A stretch of 27,944 bases of DNA from positions 1 to 27,944 of the forward strand of contig JBJTOP010000073.1 of the NCBI GenBank assembly GCA_046074645.1, read 5' to 3'. This document shows positions 8,126-15,562 of this stretch, one piece after another (the first letter of the stretch is position 1; the number at the start of each line of letters is the position of its first letter). The notes below the pieces were generated by a model. That model ran no database searches. It was not told the DNA's origin and worked only from the letters and a program-made list of their open reading frames with translations. Position numbers and translations under genes: made by a program. Source of the DNA: SXXK01 sp046074645. GTDB lineage: Bacteria; Planctomycetota; Planctomycetia; Planctomycetales; Planctomycetaceae.

Positions 8126-8294
8126 AAACGCAACTCAGGCGGAAGCTCGAAAACCCGCCCCCACCTCCTTCACTCATCGGCAAATCCCGCGCGACCGGAA
8201 AAGTGAACCCAGACCCTTTCAATCCCCAAATCCCGGATCCAGCCCGTCACCCGCTGACCTGAAGCAGGATCTGCCGATGCGCATCCGGCGGCTC

Positions 8295-9005
8295 TCACTT
8301 CGCGTCACTGGATTTGCGACGCCGCCTGAGCGACTGCGTCGCTCGGTACCCGTACTCCACCGCAAACCAGTCCGCAAACTGTTCCCGGCGACGGAAATTG
8401 GTGTTTCTCCGATCGTTCACATGCCCAATCTCATGAATCAGAACGTTGTTCAGGTAGTAATCGCGGATCGATTCTGCTGTCCAGCAGAGTCGCCACAGCG
8501 AACCGGACTGTTCCCAGCGACCGCCGAACATTTCGGTTTCAATTCGCTGAGCCGGCCGCGGCTCGCACACATAGTACTCCTGCAGGGATTCTTCAATCGG
8601 GTACAGATACACTGCCGTGCCCCACTGCATTCCATAGCAGGGAAACAGTCGCCGCTTGCGAGTCATCCGGCTCAGCTGCACCACGTCAATGCTGTCACAG
8701 TATGGCTCGGGGAGTTGCAGCACACGCTCGCGAACATCCTCGGCAGTCACCGGATGGACATAACCAGTGCCCGCCGGCTGCACGATCACTCGCAAATGAG
8801 AATCCCGACTCCCGGGCTCTCGCCGAACCGGTTCGTGCCAGCATTCCGGCGCATCAAAAGCGCGGCCCACCGCCAGGCCTCGACCGCGATGCTGGTGCAG
8901 CGATGCCTTGCGGCGACCACCCGCCCGCCGCGCGGAAAGCGGCGGCCGAGCAGCCTGGCGACCGCTTTGGACCGGATGACCATGTGAAAGTCTGGAATGC
9001 TGCAT
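8295..9005 (-). CDS. Putative zinc metallopeptidase-like protein (HEIGH ... EQFAD)
   Basis: With the ATG at 9005 (AGGTG about 5 nt upstream) the product has 236 residues. HEIGH at residues 191-195 followed by E-Q-F-A-D at 208-212 fits the gluzincin-like pattern HExxH...ExxAD, in which both His and the later Glu bind zinc and the first Glu is the base. The first 60 or so residues are Arg-rich and low in complexity, so the true start may lie further downstream; a GTG at 9032 is also open. No signal peptide or transmembrane segment is visible. The catalytic motif sits near the C-terminus, leaving only 40 residues after it, which is short for a peptidase. I do not recognise a named family. Confidence 0.65.
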   Translation of the reverse strand: MQHSRLSHGHPVQSGRQAARPPLSARRAGGRRKASLHQHRGRGLAVGRAFDAPECWHEPVRREPGSRDSHLRVIVQPAGTGYVHPVTAEDVRERVLQLPEPYCDSIDVVQLSRMTRKRRLFPCYGMQWGTAVYLYPIEESLQEYYVCEPRPAQRIETEMFGGRWEQSGSLWRLCWTAESIRDYYLNNVLIHEIGHVNDRRNTNFRRREQFADWFAVEYGYRATQSLRRRRKSSDAK

Positions 9006-9117
9006 AGTCACACCTGCGGACAAGTCCCGCACGAGCAGGGAAATACCCGATCAAAATGAGCGTGTTCAGCTGGAATCCTTCCATGAGTCACCACCTCAGC
9101 GAATGCCACGCCGCAAC

Positions 9118-9154
9118 AGGGGTGTAATCCCCCTCGCAGTCGGCTGCGCAGCCG
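9118..9154. repeat. Small hairpin followed by a 14-bp perfect palindrome
   Basis: AGGGG (9118-9122) pairs with CCCCT (9130-9134) around a 7-nt loop. Six bases later lies the self-complementary CGGCTGCGCAGCCG (9141-9154). Either element could be an operator or part of a structured RNA leader; nothing ties them to a known regulator. Confidence 0.5.
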
Positions 9155-9274
9155 TGTTTGATCCTATGCAGACGAGCCAGCGGAATCCAGAACGGAGTTG
9201 TAAGTCACTTCAGGGAAACGGGTTACGAAATTTCTCCGGAAGCCGTTTTAAAGCGCTCCAGGTCATCGCGATAA

Positions 9275-9304
9275 CTGAAAACCCAGCTGCCGCCGGGTTT
9301 TCAG
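9275..9304. repeat. Perfect 10-bp inverted repeat (terminator-like hairpin)
   Basis: CTGAAAACCC (9275-9284) and GGGTTTTCAG (9295-9304) are exact reverse complements around a 10-nt loop. There is no T-run directly after the stem on either strand beyond the TTTT within it. No gene ends nearby, since both flanking genes start and point away, so a plain terminator role is unlikely unless a small RNA is made here. Confidence 0.55.
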
Positions 9305-9719
9305 CCACGAATCAAAAAACTCGACCCAGACGACGCAAAACCCGCGGATGCCCAAAAATTCCAGAGACGAGTCTGCCGGTCGTAACGATTGCAGCAAAAG
9401 CGCCGCCGACGGTCTCCTGAACTGGCCCGATTACCCGGCGCCTGCGGCTTTCGGTCCGGGGCGACACTGGGCGACAATGAGTAATCTTTCTACTTTGAGC
9501 AATTCGCTGCCTGTCAACTCAAAAAACCACCTTTTCCAGGATTCCCTTCCCCGAACCGGTCTGAACCCCTATTCAGGGCTTGACTCCTGCGCCGAAGCAA
9601 ATAGGCTGCTTACAGCCAACCATTCCGTCCGCTCGAATTCCTCATTCGATTCGCTTCTCCAGCCGGCCGGGAACCAACCAACCTCAGCCTGACACGAAGT
9701 CTGGCACAGCCTTCCAGGC

Positions 9720-9731
9720 AGGAGATCTCCT
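9720..9731 (+). promoter_or_regulatory. Shine-Dalgarno inside a 12-bp perfect palindrome
   Basis: AGGAGATCTCCT occupies 9720-9731 and ends directly before the ATG at 9732. Its left half supplies AGGAG at a 7-nt spacing; its right half is the exact complement. Too short to fold tightly by itself (no loop), but it could dimerise or pair with other leader segments. Confidence 0.6.
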
Positions 9732-12185
9732 ATGCAGTGGTTACGCTCGTTCACACTCTTCGGAACTCTGCTGGTACTCGCAGGACAGGCCACAGCCGGA
9801 ATCGTCCGTGTGGAAGTCGGACCGGCGACTGATGGTCAGGTGGCCATCCGCAGCCGCGACGCCCGCCAGCAACTCATTGCCACTGCTGTTTACGAGGACG
9901 GCACGCTTGTTGACGTCACCCGCGACGCCACCTGGACCATCTCCGACCCCGCGGTGCTCGCCGTGGACCCCACGGGCCTCGCAATCCCCAAAGCTGACGG
10001 AAACGTCGAAGTCACTGTGGCGATCGATGGCAAATCAACGTCTCTCAAAGTCGCCGTGTCGGGCTTTGCCAGCCCGCTGCCAGTGAACTTCCGCAACCAG
10101 ATCGTCCCCATCTTTACAAAGCTGGGCTGCAACGGGGGCGGTTGCCACGGCAAATCCGGCGGGCAAAATGGCTTCCGTCTGTCACTCCTCGGTTTCTACC
10201 CCGAAGACGACTTCGAATTTCTCCGTAAGGAATCCCGCGGCCGCCGCATCTTCCCCGGTATGCCCATCGAAAGCCTGCTCCTGAAAAAAGCCGTCGGACA
10301 AAGCCCTCACGGTGGCGGCAAACGAATGGAACCCGGCAGCTACGAATACAATCTGATGGTCCAGTGGATCGAACAGGGTATGCCATGGGGCACCGACCAG
10401 GATCCTTCCGTTGTCTCCATTCGCTGTGAGCCCGAAGCTCGAGTGCTCACCCGCGGCGGCAAACAGCAGATCGCCGTCATCGCCACCTACAGTGATGGAT
10501 CCACCGAAGACGTCACACGCATGGCCCTCTTCGAACCCAACGAAGCCGAACTCGCCGAATCCTCCATCACCGGTCTTGTCAGTACCCTCGACCTCTCCGG
10601 CGAAGTCGCCATCATGGCCCGCTATCAGGGACAGGTATCCACCTTCCGCGCGACCATCCCCCTCGGCGCTGACACATCACGACTGCCCGAACCAGCCAAC
10701 CTCGTCGATCAGGCCGTCTTCAACAAACTGCGACTGCTCGGAATCCCGGCGTCCGAAATCTGTGATGATGCCACCTTCCTCCGTCGCGTGTCACTTGACA
10801 TTACAGGCGTCCTGCCGACCGACGAAGATGTTCGCACCTTCCTCGCCGACACCGCCGCAGACAAACGCGATCGACTCATCGACAGACTCCTCGACGGTAC
10901 CGCATACGCTGATCACTTCGCCAACAAATGGAACTTTGTTCTTCGCAACAAAAAGGAAAATGGGGAAGACGGCCCCGGCACACAACTCTTCCACCGCTGG
11001 ATCTGGTCCCGCATCTACGACAACGTCCCCTACGATCAGTTCGTCCGCGAAATCGTCACCGCCTCCGGTGACCCCCAGATCAATCCCGCTGTCACGTGGT
11101 ATCGGGATGTCGACAGCGTTGAAGAACAGGTCGAAGACACCGCCCAGCTGTTCCTCGGACTTCGCATCCAGTGTGCCCGCTGCCACCATCACCCGTTCGA
11201 GAAATGGAGCCAGGATGATTACTACGGCATGGCCGCCTTCTACAGCCGAGTTGGCAAGAAGGTGATTCCCAACGCCAGCGGCAACATCCGCGATCGCCGC
11301 GTCTTCCACAACGAAGGCGTCGCCTCTTCCAGCAATCCCCGCTCAGGCAAAGCGATCCGCCCGACAGGTCTCGGATCACCAGCCTACGAAGTCGCTGCCG
11401 ACCAGGATCCCCGCGTAAAGCTGGCCGACTGGATGACAGACCCACAAAATCCCTTCTTCGCTCGCTCCGTCGTCAACCGCTACTGGAAGCACTTCTTCAG
11501 CCGCGGAATCGTCGAACCCGAAGACGACATGCGTGCCACCAATCCACCTTCCAACCCAGAACTCCTCGAAGGACTCTCACAACACTTCATCAAATCCGGA
11601 TTCGACCTGAAGGAACTCGTTCGCACCATCTGCCGATCACGAACCTATCAGCTCAGTGCACTCCCCAATGATTACAATGCCAGCGACAAACAGAACTTCT
11701 CTCGCTACTACCCCCGACGTCTCGGCGCTGAAGTGCTGTATGATGCGTTTCACCAGGTGACTGATACCTCAGAAAACTTTGGTGGTGTCCCCGCAGGCAC
11801 TCGCGCAATGCAGCTGGCCGATGCTTCCAACGCGACCTACTTCCTGCAGGTATTCGGTCAGCCCCGTGGTGACACCGCCTGCGAATGCGAACGCAGCACC
11901 GATGCCAACCTCGCTCAAAGCCTGCACCTGCTCAACGGCCGCGAAATTCAGGACAAAATCGCTCGTGATAATGCCCGCACCGCGCGACTGGCTACCGATG
12001 CCAACCGCTCCCCGGAAGACCGCGTCCGTGAAATCTATCGCTGGGTCTTCGCCCGCGAGCCCGCTGCTGATGAACTTGAAGTCGCTGTCAGCTACATCAA
12101 GCGACACGCTGATAACCCCCGTCGCGGCTTCGAAGATATTGTCTGGGCTCTGATCAACACCAAGGAATTCCAGTTTAACCACTGA
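9732..12185 (+). CDS. Exported Ig-like / haem-motif / DUF1549-DUF1553 protein
   Basis: The 817-residue product has a signal peptide (residues 1-22, cleavage near ATAG). Domains in order: a bacterial Ig-like (BIG2) domain about 25-112; a haem c-like segment GCNGGGCHG with Cys133, Cys138, His139, that is CX4CH rather than CX2CH; a second Ig-like domain about 225-312; DUF1549 about 325-540, ending with CARCHHHPFEKW (Cys481, Cys484, His485, a normal CXXCH); and DUF1553 about 590-815, with the typical YWKHFFSRGIVEPEDDMR and SLHLLNGREIQ. This is a hallmark planctomycete architecture for large surface proteins, usually beside a DUF1501 gene, absent here. Function is unproven; periplasmic electron transfer or polysaccharide handling has been suggested from architecture only. 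It begins a run of plus-strand genes. Confidence 0.93.
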   Translation: MQWLRSFTLFGTLLVLAGQATAGIVRVEVGPATDGQVAIRSRDARQQLIATAVYEDGTLVDVTRDATWTISDPAVLAVDPTGLAIPKADGNVEVTVAIDGKSTSLKVAVSGFASPLPVNFRNQIVPIFTKLGCNGGGCHGKSGGQNGFRLSLLGFYPEDDFEFLRKESRGRRIFPGMPIESLLLKKAVGQSPHGGGKRMEPGSYEYNLMVQWIEQGMPWGTDQDPSVVSIRCEPEARVLTRGGKQQIAVIATYSDGSTEDVTRMALFEPNEAELAESSITGLVSTLDLSGEVAIMARYQGQVSTFRATIPLGADTSRLPEPANLVDQAVFNKLRLLGIPASEICDDATFLRRVSLDITGVLPTDEDVRTFLADTAADKRDRLIDRLLDGTAYADHFANKWNFVLRNKKENGEDGPGTQLFHRWIWSRIYDNVPYDQFVREIVTASGDPQINPAVTWYRDVDSVEEQVEDTAQLFLGLRIQCARCHHHPFEKWSQDDYYGMAAFYSRVGKKVIPNASGNIRDRRVFHNEGVASSSNPRSGKAIRPTGLGSPAYEVAADQDPRVKLADWMTDPQNPFFARSVVNRYWKHFFSRGIVEPEDDMRATNPPSNPELLEGLSQHFIKSGFDLKELVRTICRSRTYQLSALPNDYNASDKQNFSRYYPRRLGAEVLYDAFHQVTDTSENFGGVPAGTRAMQLADASNATYFLQVFGQPRGDTACECERSTDANLAQSLHLLNGREIQDKIARDNARTARLATDANRSPEDRVREIYRWVFAREPAADELEVAVSYIKRHADNPRRGFEDIVWALINTKEFQFNH

Positions 12186-12210
12186 CATTCCAGACGCTTC
12201 TCCTGCGTTC

Positions 12211-12236
12211 GCCCGGCAGGCCTCGCTCTGCCGGGC
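12211..12236 (+). terminator. Hairpin after the DUF1549/DUF1553 gene
   Basis: GCCCGGCAG (12211-12219) pairs perfectly with CTGCCGGGC (12228-12236) around an 8-nt loop, starting 25 nt after the stop codon. Only short T stretches follow (CTCTTTC), so it may attenuate transcription or stabilise the 3' end of the mRNA as much as terminate. Confidence 0.5.
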
Positions 12237-12260
12237 CCCGCTCTTTCAACGCAGACGAAA

Positions 12261-12305
12261 CGCTCAGAACACAGCCGCTCAGACCACAACCGCTCAGAAC
12301 ACTGA
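12261..12305. repeat. Three tandem 15-bp repeats
   Basis: CGCTCAGAACACAGC, CGCTCAGACCACAAC and CGCTCAGAACACTGA follow each other at 12261, 12276 and 12291 in the 216-bp gap between the first and second gene of the run. Constant core CGCTCAGA. Could be an operator array or simple slippage. Confidence 0.6.
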
Positions 12306-12401
12306 ATTGTTCATCGTTCCCAGCCACTCTCCCCGCGTGCCAACTCCCGCCCTTTTCCGCCCCTCGCGCCTCCACGCCCGCTCACCACCGGAATGCTTGC
12401 C

Positions 12402-15400
12402 ATGAACGGACGCCGTGTCCCCACCGCTGCACTGCTCACTGTCGCTCTCTCGCTCTGGTGCAGCACAGCCTCCGCCCAGCTCCCGCAGACTCGCATCACG
12501 TCCCTGTTCCCCCCCGGAGCTCAGCGCGGTGCAACTCTCGAAGTGGTCGTCGGAGGTGGCACTGATCTGGACGAAGTTGACCAGCTGGTCTTCAGTCATC
12601 CGGGTATCACCGCAACCCAAAAGCGGGACGCTCAGGGTAACCCGGTCGCCAACACCTTCGTTGTCACTGTGGCGGGTGATGTTCCCGGTGGACTCTACGA
12701 TGCCCGGGTGCGCGGCCTGTTTGGTGTCAGTAACCCACGTTTGTTTCGCATCGACGCCCTTGCCGAAGCCGCTGAAGTCGAGCCCAACAACGCTGCCGCA
12801 CAGGCCACTCCGCTGCCGCTCGAAACAATCGTGAATGCACGGTCAAACGGGGCCGCCGATGTCGATTTCTACCGGATTCCGGTCAAGGCCGGGCAGACAA
12901 TCTCCCTCCGTTCCGAAGCCGCCCGACTCGATTCCCCGATGCAGCCGCTCCTGCAGCTGTTTTCCTCCACCGGCCGACGTCTCGTGGAAAGTCGCCGCGT
13001 ATTTTCTCAGGAGGCCGCTCTCGCCTGGTCCGCCACTGCCGATGAAGAACTGGTGCTCCGCGTTCAGGATGCCGTTTACGGTGGCGGTGATCAGTTCGTG
13101 TACAGGCTCTGCGTCGGCACTCGGCCGCTTGTGGATTGGGTGGAACCTGCGTTTGTGGCGGCCGGTGCCACTACGGAAGTCACCGTCTTCGGGCGACACC
13201 TGCCTGGTGGTGAACCCACAGACCTGAAGATCGCCGGGCAGCCCGTGTTTCGGCTGAAATCCAGCGTTGATCCCGCGGCCGGTCGCAGCCCTGTCGGCGC
13301 CGTCGCCGCTGCTGCTGCGGCTGACTCGTTCTGGTGGAACGGCATTGACGGTAATCTCGTTCGCATCGGTCGCAGCCAGCTTCCCCCGGCCACTGAAACC
13401 GCGGCCGCACCCGAACAAACTCTTACCCTCCCCGCCGAAATCAGCGGCGCCTTCGCCGAACGATCTGACGAAGATATCTACCGATTTGACGCAAAAAAAG
13501 GTGAAGCATGGGTCATTGAAGTCTCCGCAGGTCGTCTCGGCTCCATCGCCGATCCACTGCTCATGGTCGAAAAAATCAACACCGCGGCGGACGGAGCCGT
13601 GACCTACGCCCGAGTCGCCACGGAAGACGACGACAAGCAGAATCCCGGTGGTGCCGACCTGCCCACCCTCAGCGACGATCCGTCATTCAGACTCGATGTG
13701 CCTGACGACGGCAGCTATCGCATCCGACTCCGCGACCGCTACAGTGACGCCCGTGGTGATGCCCGCCTGCAGTACCGCCTTTCGATCCGCCCGCCCAAAG
13801 CGGATTTTGCACTTGTCGTCTTCGATGCCTTTCCATCGGCCGACGGCAAGGCTCCGGCAACCAGCGGAGCACTCAGCCTTCGTCGCGGCGGCAGCTACGA
13901 ACTCACCGTTTACGCATGGAGATTTGACGGTCACAACGAACCCATCGAACTCACTGCTGCTGGCCTGCCAGCCGGTATCACGGCCCGCCCCACCGTGATC
14001 GGTGCAGGACAAATCTCCACTCGACTTGTGCTCACTGCCGCCCCCGACGCCGCTGAACAACTCGCCCAAATCTCCATCGAAGGCCGCAGCGGACCAGCAG
14101 ATGCGTCGCTCGTTCGTGCCGCCCGCACGGCCACTCTCGTTCACGACGCCCTCAACGGACTCCCACGCACCGCCCGGCTCTCAGAATCACTCGTCGCCGG
14201 AGTCATGAAGGACGATCAGCCGTTCTCAATCATCGTTGATGTCGCCGCAGCCGACTACAGCCAGGACCAGCAACTGCTCGTCCCGGTGAAGCTCATCAAA
14301 CGCAACGGATTCGATGGCAAGGTGGACCTCACCTTTTATAATGTGCCTCCCGAGACCGATGCTCCGGCCTTTGCCATAGAACCCGGCAAGGATTCCGCCG
14401 TCGCCCGCATCTACTTCAAGGAAAAGGCCCCGGTTCTGCAAACCACCATGCTGCTCCATGGCACGTCCACCGTACCATGGCGACGCAACCCATGGCTCGC
14501 CGAACGCGCCAAAGCCAAAGCCACCGAAGCGGAAGCTGCCGTTGTCGCTCAACAGGCCAAAGTCACCGCCGCCGAAGCTGCTCTCAAGGAACAACAGGCC
14601 AAAGCCACACAGCTCGCCGCCGACGTAAAGAAACTTGGCGAAGATCTCGCAGCCTACGCCGTTCAACAGCAAAAGCTCAAGGAAGACTTCAACAAAGCAG
14701 TTGCCGATCAGGCCGCCTCTCTCGATGCCGTTTCCAAAGCCCAGGCACAAGCCGCCGCTGTTAAGGCCTCCGCAACCGCTCCCCCGGAAGAACTGAAGGC
14801 AGCACTCACCGCACTTCGCGAATCCGCAAATGCTCTCGAAGCAGCGGCGGCCAAAGTTGAGCAATTCACGAACGCTGCAGCTGAGGTCGCAAAGGCAGCC
14901 ACCGCCGTTAAGGAAATGGAAGCCACGAAGACTAAGGAAAAAGCAGCCGCGGAAGAGCTTGTCAAAACAAAGATGAAGGAGGTCGAAACCGCTCAGGCAA
15001 TGCTGGCCGCCTCCATGAAGGAAGTCGAAGCCGCCCAGGCAGCCAAAAAAGCGGCCGACGATGCTGCCAAAAAGGCGGAGGATGCCACCAAACCAAACAA
15101 TGTCAACGTCCGTGCAGTCGCCGATCCCATCGTCGTCCGCATCCACCCTGCTCTCGCAAAACTGGCTGCTGCCGTACCCGATAACGGTGCCGTGAAAAAA
15201 GGCGCCAGTATCGCTGTGAAAGTCACCGCCACTCGCAAAGCAGACTACAAAGGTCCCTTCAACGTCAGTCTCGTCCTGCCTCCCGGAGTGACTTCACTGA
15301 AGGCAGACGCCGTCCAGATCCCGGCCGAACAGACCGAAGCCACACTCACCATCACCGTAGCCCCCGATGCTACCCCCGGTGATATCGCCAACCTCGTCAT

Positions 15401-15473
15401 TCAAGCCTCCGCAGACATCAACGGACGAAACTCCGCCACCAACGTCCCCGTCGCAGTCAAAGTTGTCGAGTAA
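12402..15473 (+). CDS. Exported PPC-domain protein with a long alanine/lysine-rich coiled coil
   Basis: An ATG at 12402 (1023 residues) is preferred over 12393 because it begins directly with a signal peptide ending in STASAQ. Then come a beta-rich N-terminal domain (about 25-120), a PPC (bacterial pre-peptidase C-terminal) domain near 125-240 (VEPNN ... DVDFYRIPVKAG), a linker, and a second PPC-like domain near 340-465 (DEDIYRFDAKKGE). Ig-like segments follow. Residues about 703-900 are a nearly uninterrupted Ala/Lys/Glu/Gln-rich helix with heptad-like spacing, broken once by Pro-Pro near 790. A final Ig-like domain (about 905-1023) closes the protein. PPC domains occur in secreted enzymes and surface proteins; here no catalytic domain is visible, so a structural or binding role is likely. 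The coil has a counterpart in the next gene, whose frame follows after 89 bp. Confidence 0.87.
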   Translation: MNGRRVPTAALLTVALSLWCSTASAQLPQTRITSLFPPGAQRGATLEVVVGGGTDLDEVDQLVFSHPGITATQKRDAQGNPVANTFVVTVAGDVPGGLYDARVRGLFGVSNPRLFRIDALAEAAEVEPNNAAAQATPLPLETIVNARSNGAADVDFYRIPVKAGQTISLRSEAARLDSPMQPLLQLFSSTGRRLVESRRVFSQEAALAWSATADEELVLRVQDAVYGGGDQFVYRLCVGTRPLVDWVEPAFVAAGATTEVTVFGRHLPGGEPTDLKIAGQPVFRLKSSVDPAAGRSPVGAVAAAAAADSFWWNGIDGNLVRIGRSQLPPATETAAAPEQTLTLPAEISGAFAERSDEDIYRFDAKKGEAWVIEVSAGRLGSIADPLLMVEKINTAADGAVTYARVATEDDDKQNPGGADLPTLSDDPSFRLDVPDDGSYRIRLRDRYSDARGDARLQYRLSIRPPKADFALVVFDAFPSADGKAPATSGALSLRRGGSYELTVYAWRFDGHNEPIELTAAGLPAGITARPTVIGAGQISTRLVLTAAPDAAEQLAQISIEGRSGPADASLVRAARTATLVHDALNGLPRTARLSESLVAGVMKDDQPFSIIVDVAAADYSQDQQLLVPVKLIKRNGFDGKVDLTFYNVPPETDAPAFAIEPGKDSAVARIYFKEKAPVLQTTMLLHGTSTVPWRRNPWLAERAKAKATEAEAAVVAQQAKVTAAEAALKEQQAKATQLAADVKKLGEDLAAYAVQQQKLKEDFNKAVADQAASLDAVSKAQAQAAAVKASATAPPEELKAALTALRESANALEAAAAKVEQFTNAAAEVAKAATAVKEMEATKTKEKAAAEELVKTKMKEVETAQAMLAASMKEVEAAQAAKKAADDAAKKAEDATKPNNVNVRAVADPIVVRIHPALAKLAAAVPDNGAVKKGASIAVKVTATRKADYKGPFNVSLVLPPGVTSLKADAVQIPAEQTEATLTITVAPDATPGDIANLVIQASADINGRNSATNVPVAVKVVE

Positions 15474-15526
15474 GGGTGGTCAGTGGTCAGCTGAAGTCCC
15501 ATTCCCCATTCCCTCCGCACACATCT

Positions 15527-15540
15527 TCTCTCTCTCTCTC
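15527..15540 (+). repeat. (TC)7 microsatellite in the leader of the cytochrome-WD40 gene
   Basis: Fourteen bases of alternating TC lie 10 nt before the Shine-Dalgarno AGGAG at 15550-15554. A pyrimidine tract at this place could assist ribosome loading or vary by slippage. It is outside the coding region if the GTG start at 15563 is right. Confidence 0.5.
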
Positions 15541-15562
15541 TTCGACAGCAGGAGTCCCCGCA

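Larger units (their letters stand above)
9006..9731. other. Long divergent intergenic region with inverted repeats, no supported gene
   Basis: This 726-bp stretch separates the minus-strand HExxH gene from the plus-strand DUF1549/DUF1553 gene. Frames of about 100 codons exist on the plus strand (for example from 9103 and 9348), but their products are low in hydrophobic cores and show no family pattern. It contains three perfect inverted repeats (9118-9134, 9141-9154, 9275-9304), listed separately. I see no good -35/-10 pair. Confidence 0.6.

Noticed and set aside
9103..9692. Two frames of about 105-114 codons in the long intergenic region
   Set aside because: Low-complexity products lacking any recognisable pattern and without a good ribosome binding site; the region is better described as non-coding.
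10411..11265. 284-codon plus-strand frame inside the DUF1549/DUF1553 gene
   Set aside because: Ser/Pro/Thr-rich shifted reading of the real frame; no ribosome binding site or domain.
12261..12305. Possible CRISPR-like array
   Set aside because: The 15-bp units are directly adjacent with no spacers, there are only three, and no cas gene is in the window.
14226..15146. 306-codon minus-strand frame opposite the coiled coil of the PPC protein
   Set aside because: Its Gly/Phe/Cys/Leu-rich product is the expected antisense reading of Ala/Lys/Glu codons. The plus-strand frame has a signal peptide, domains and continuity.
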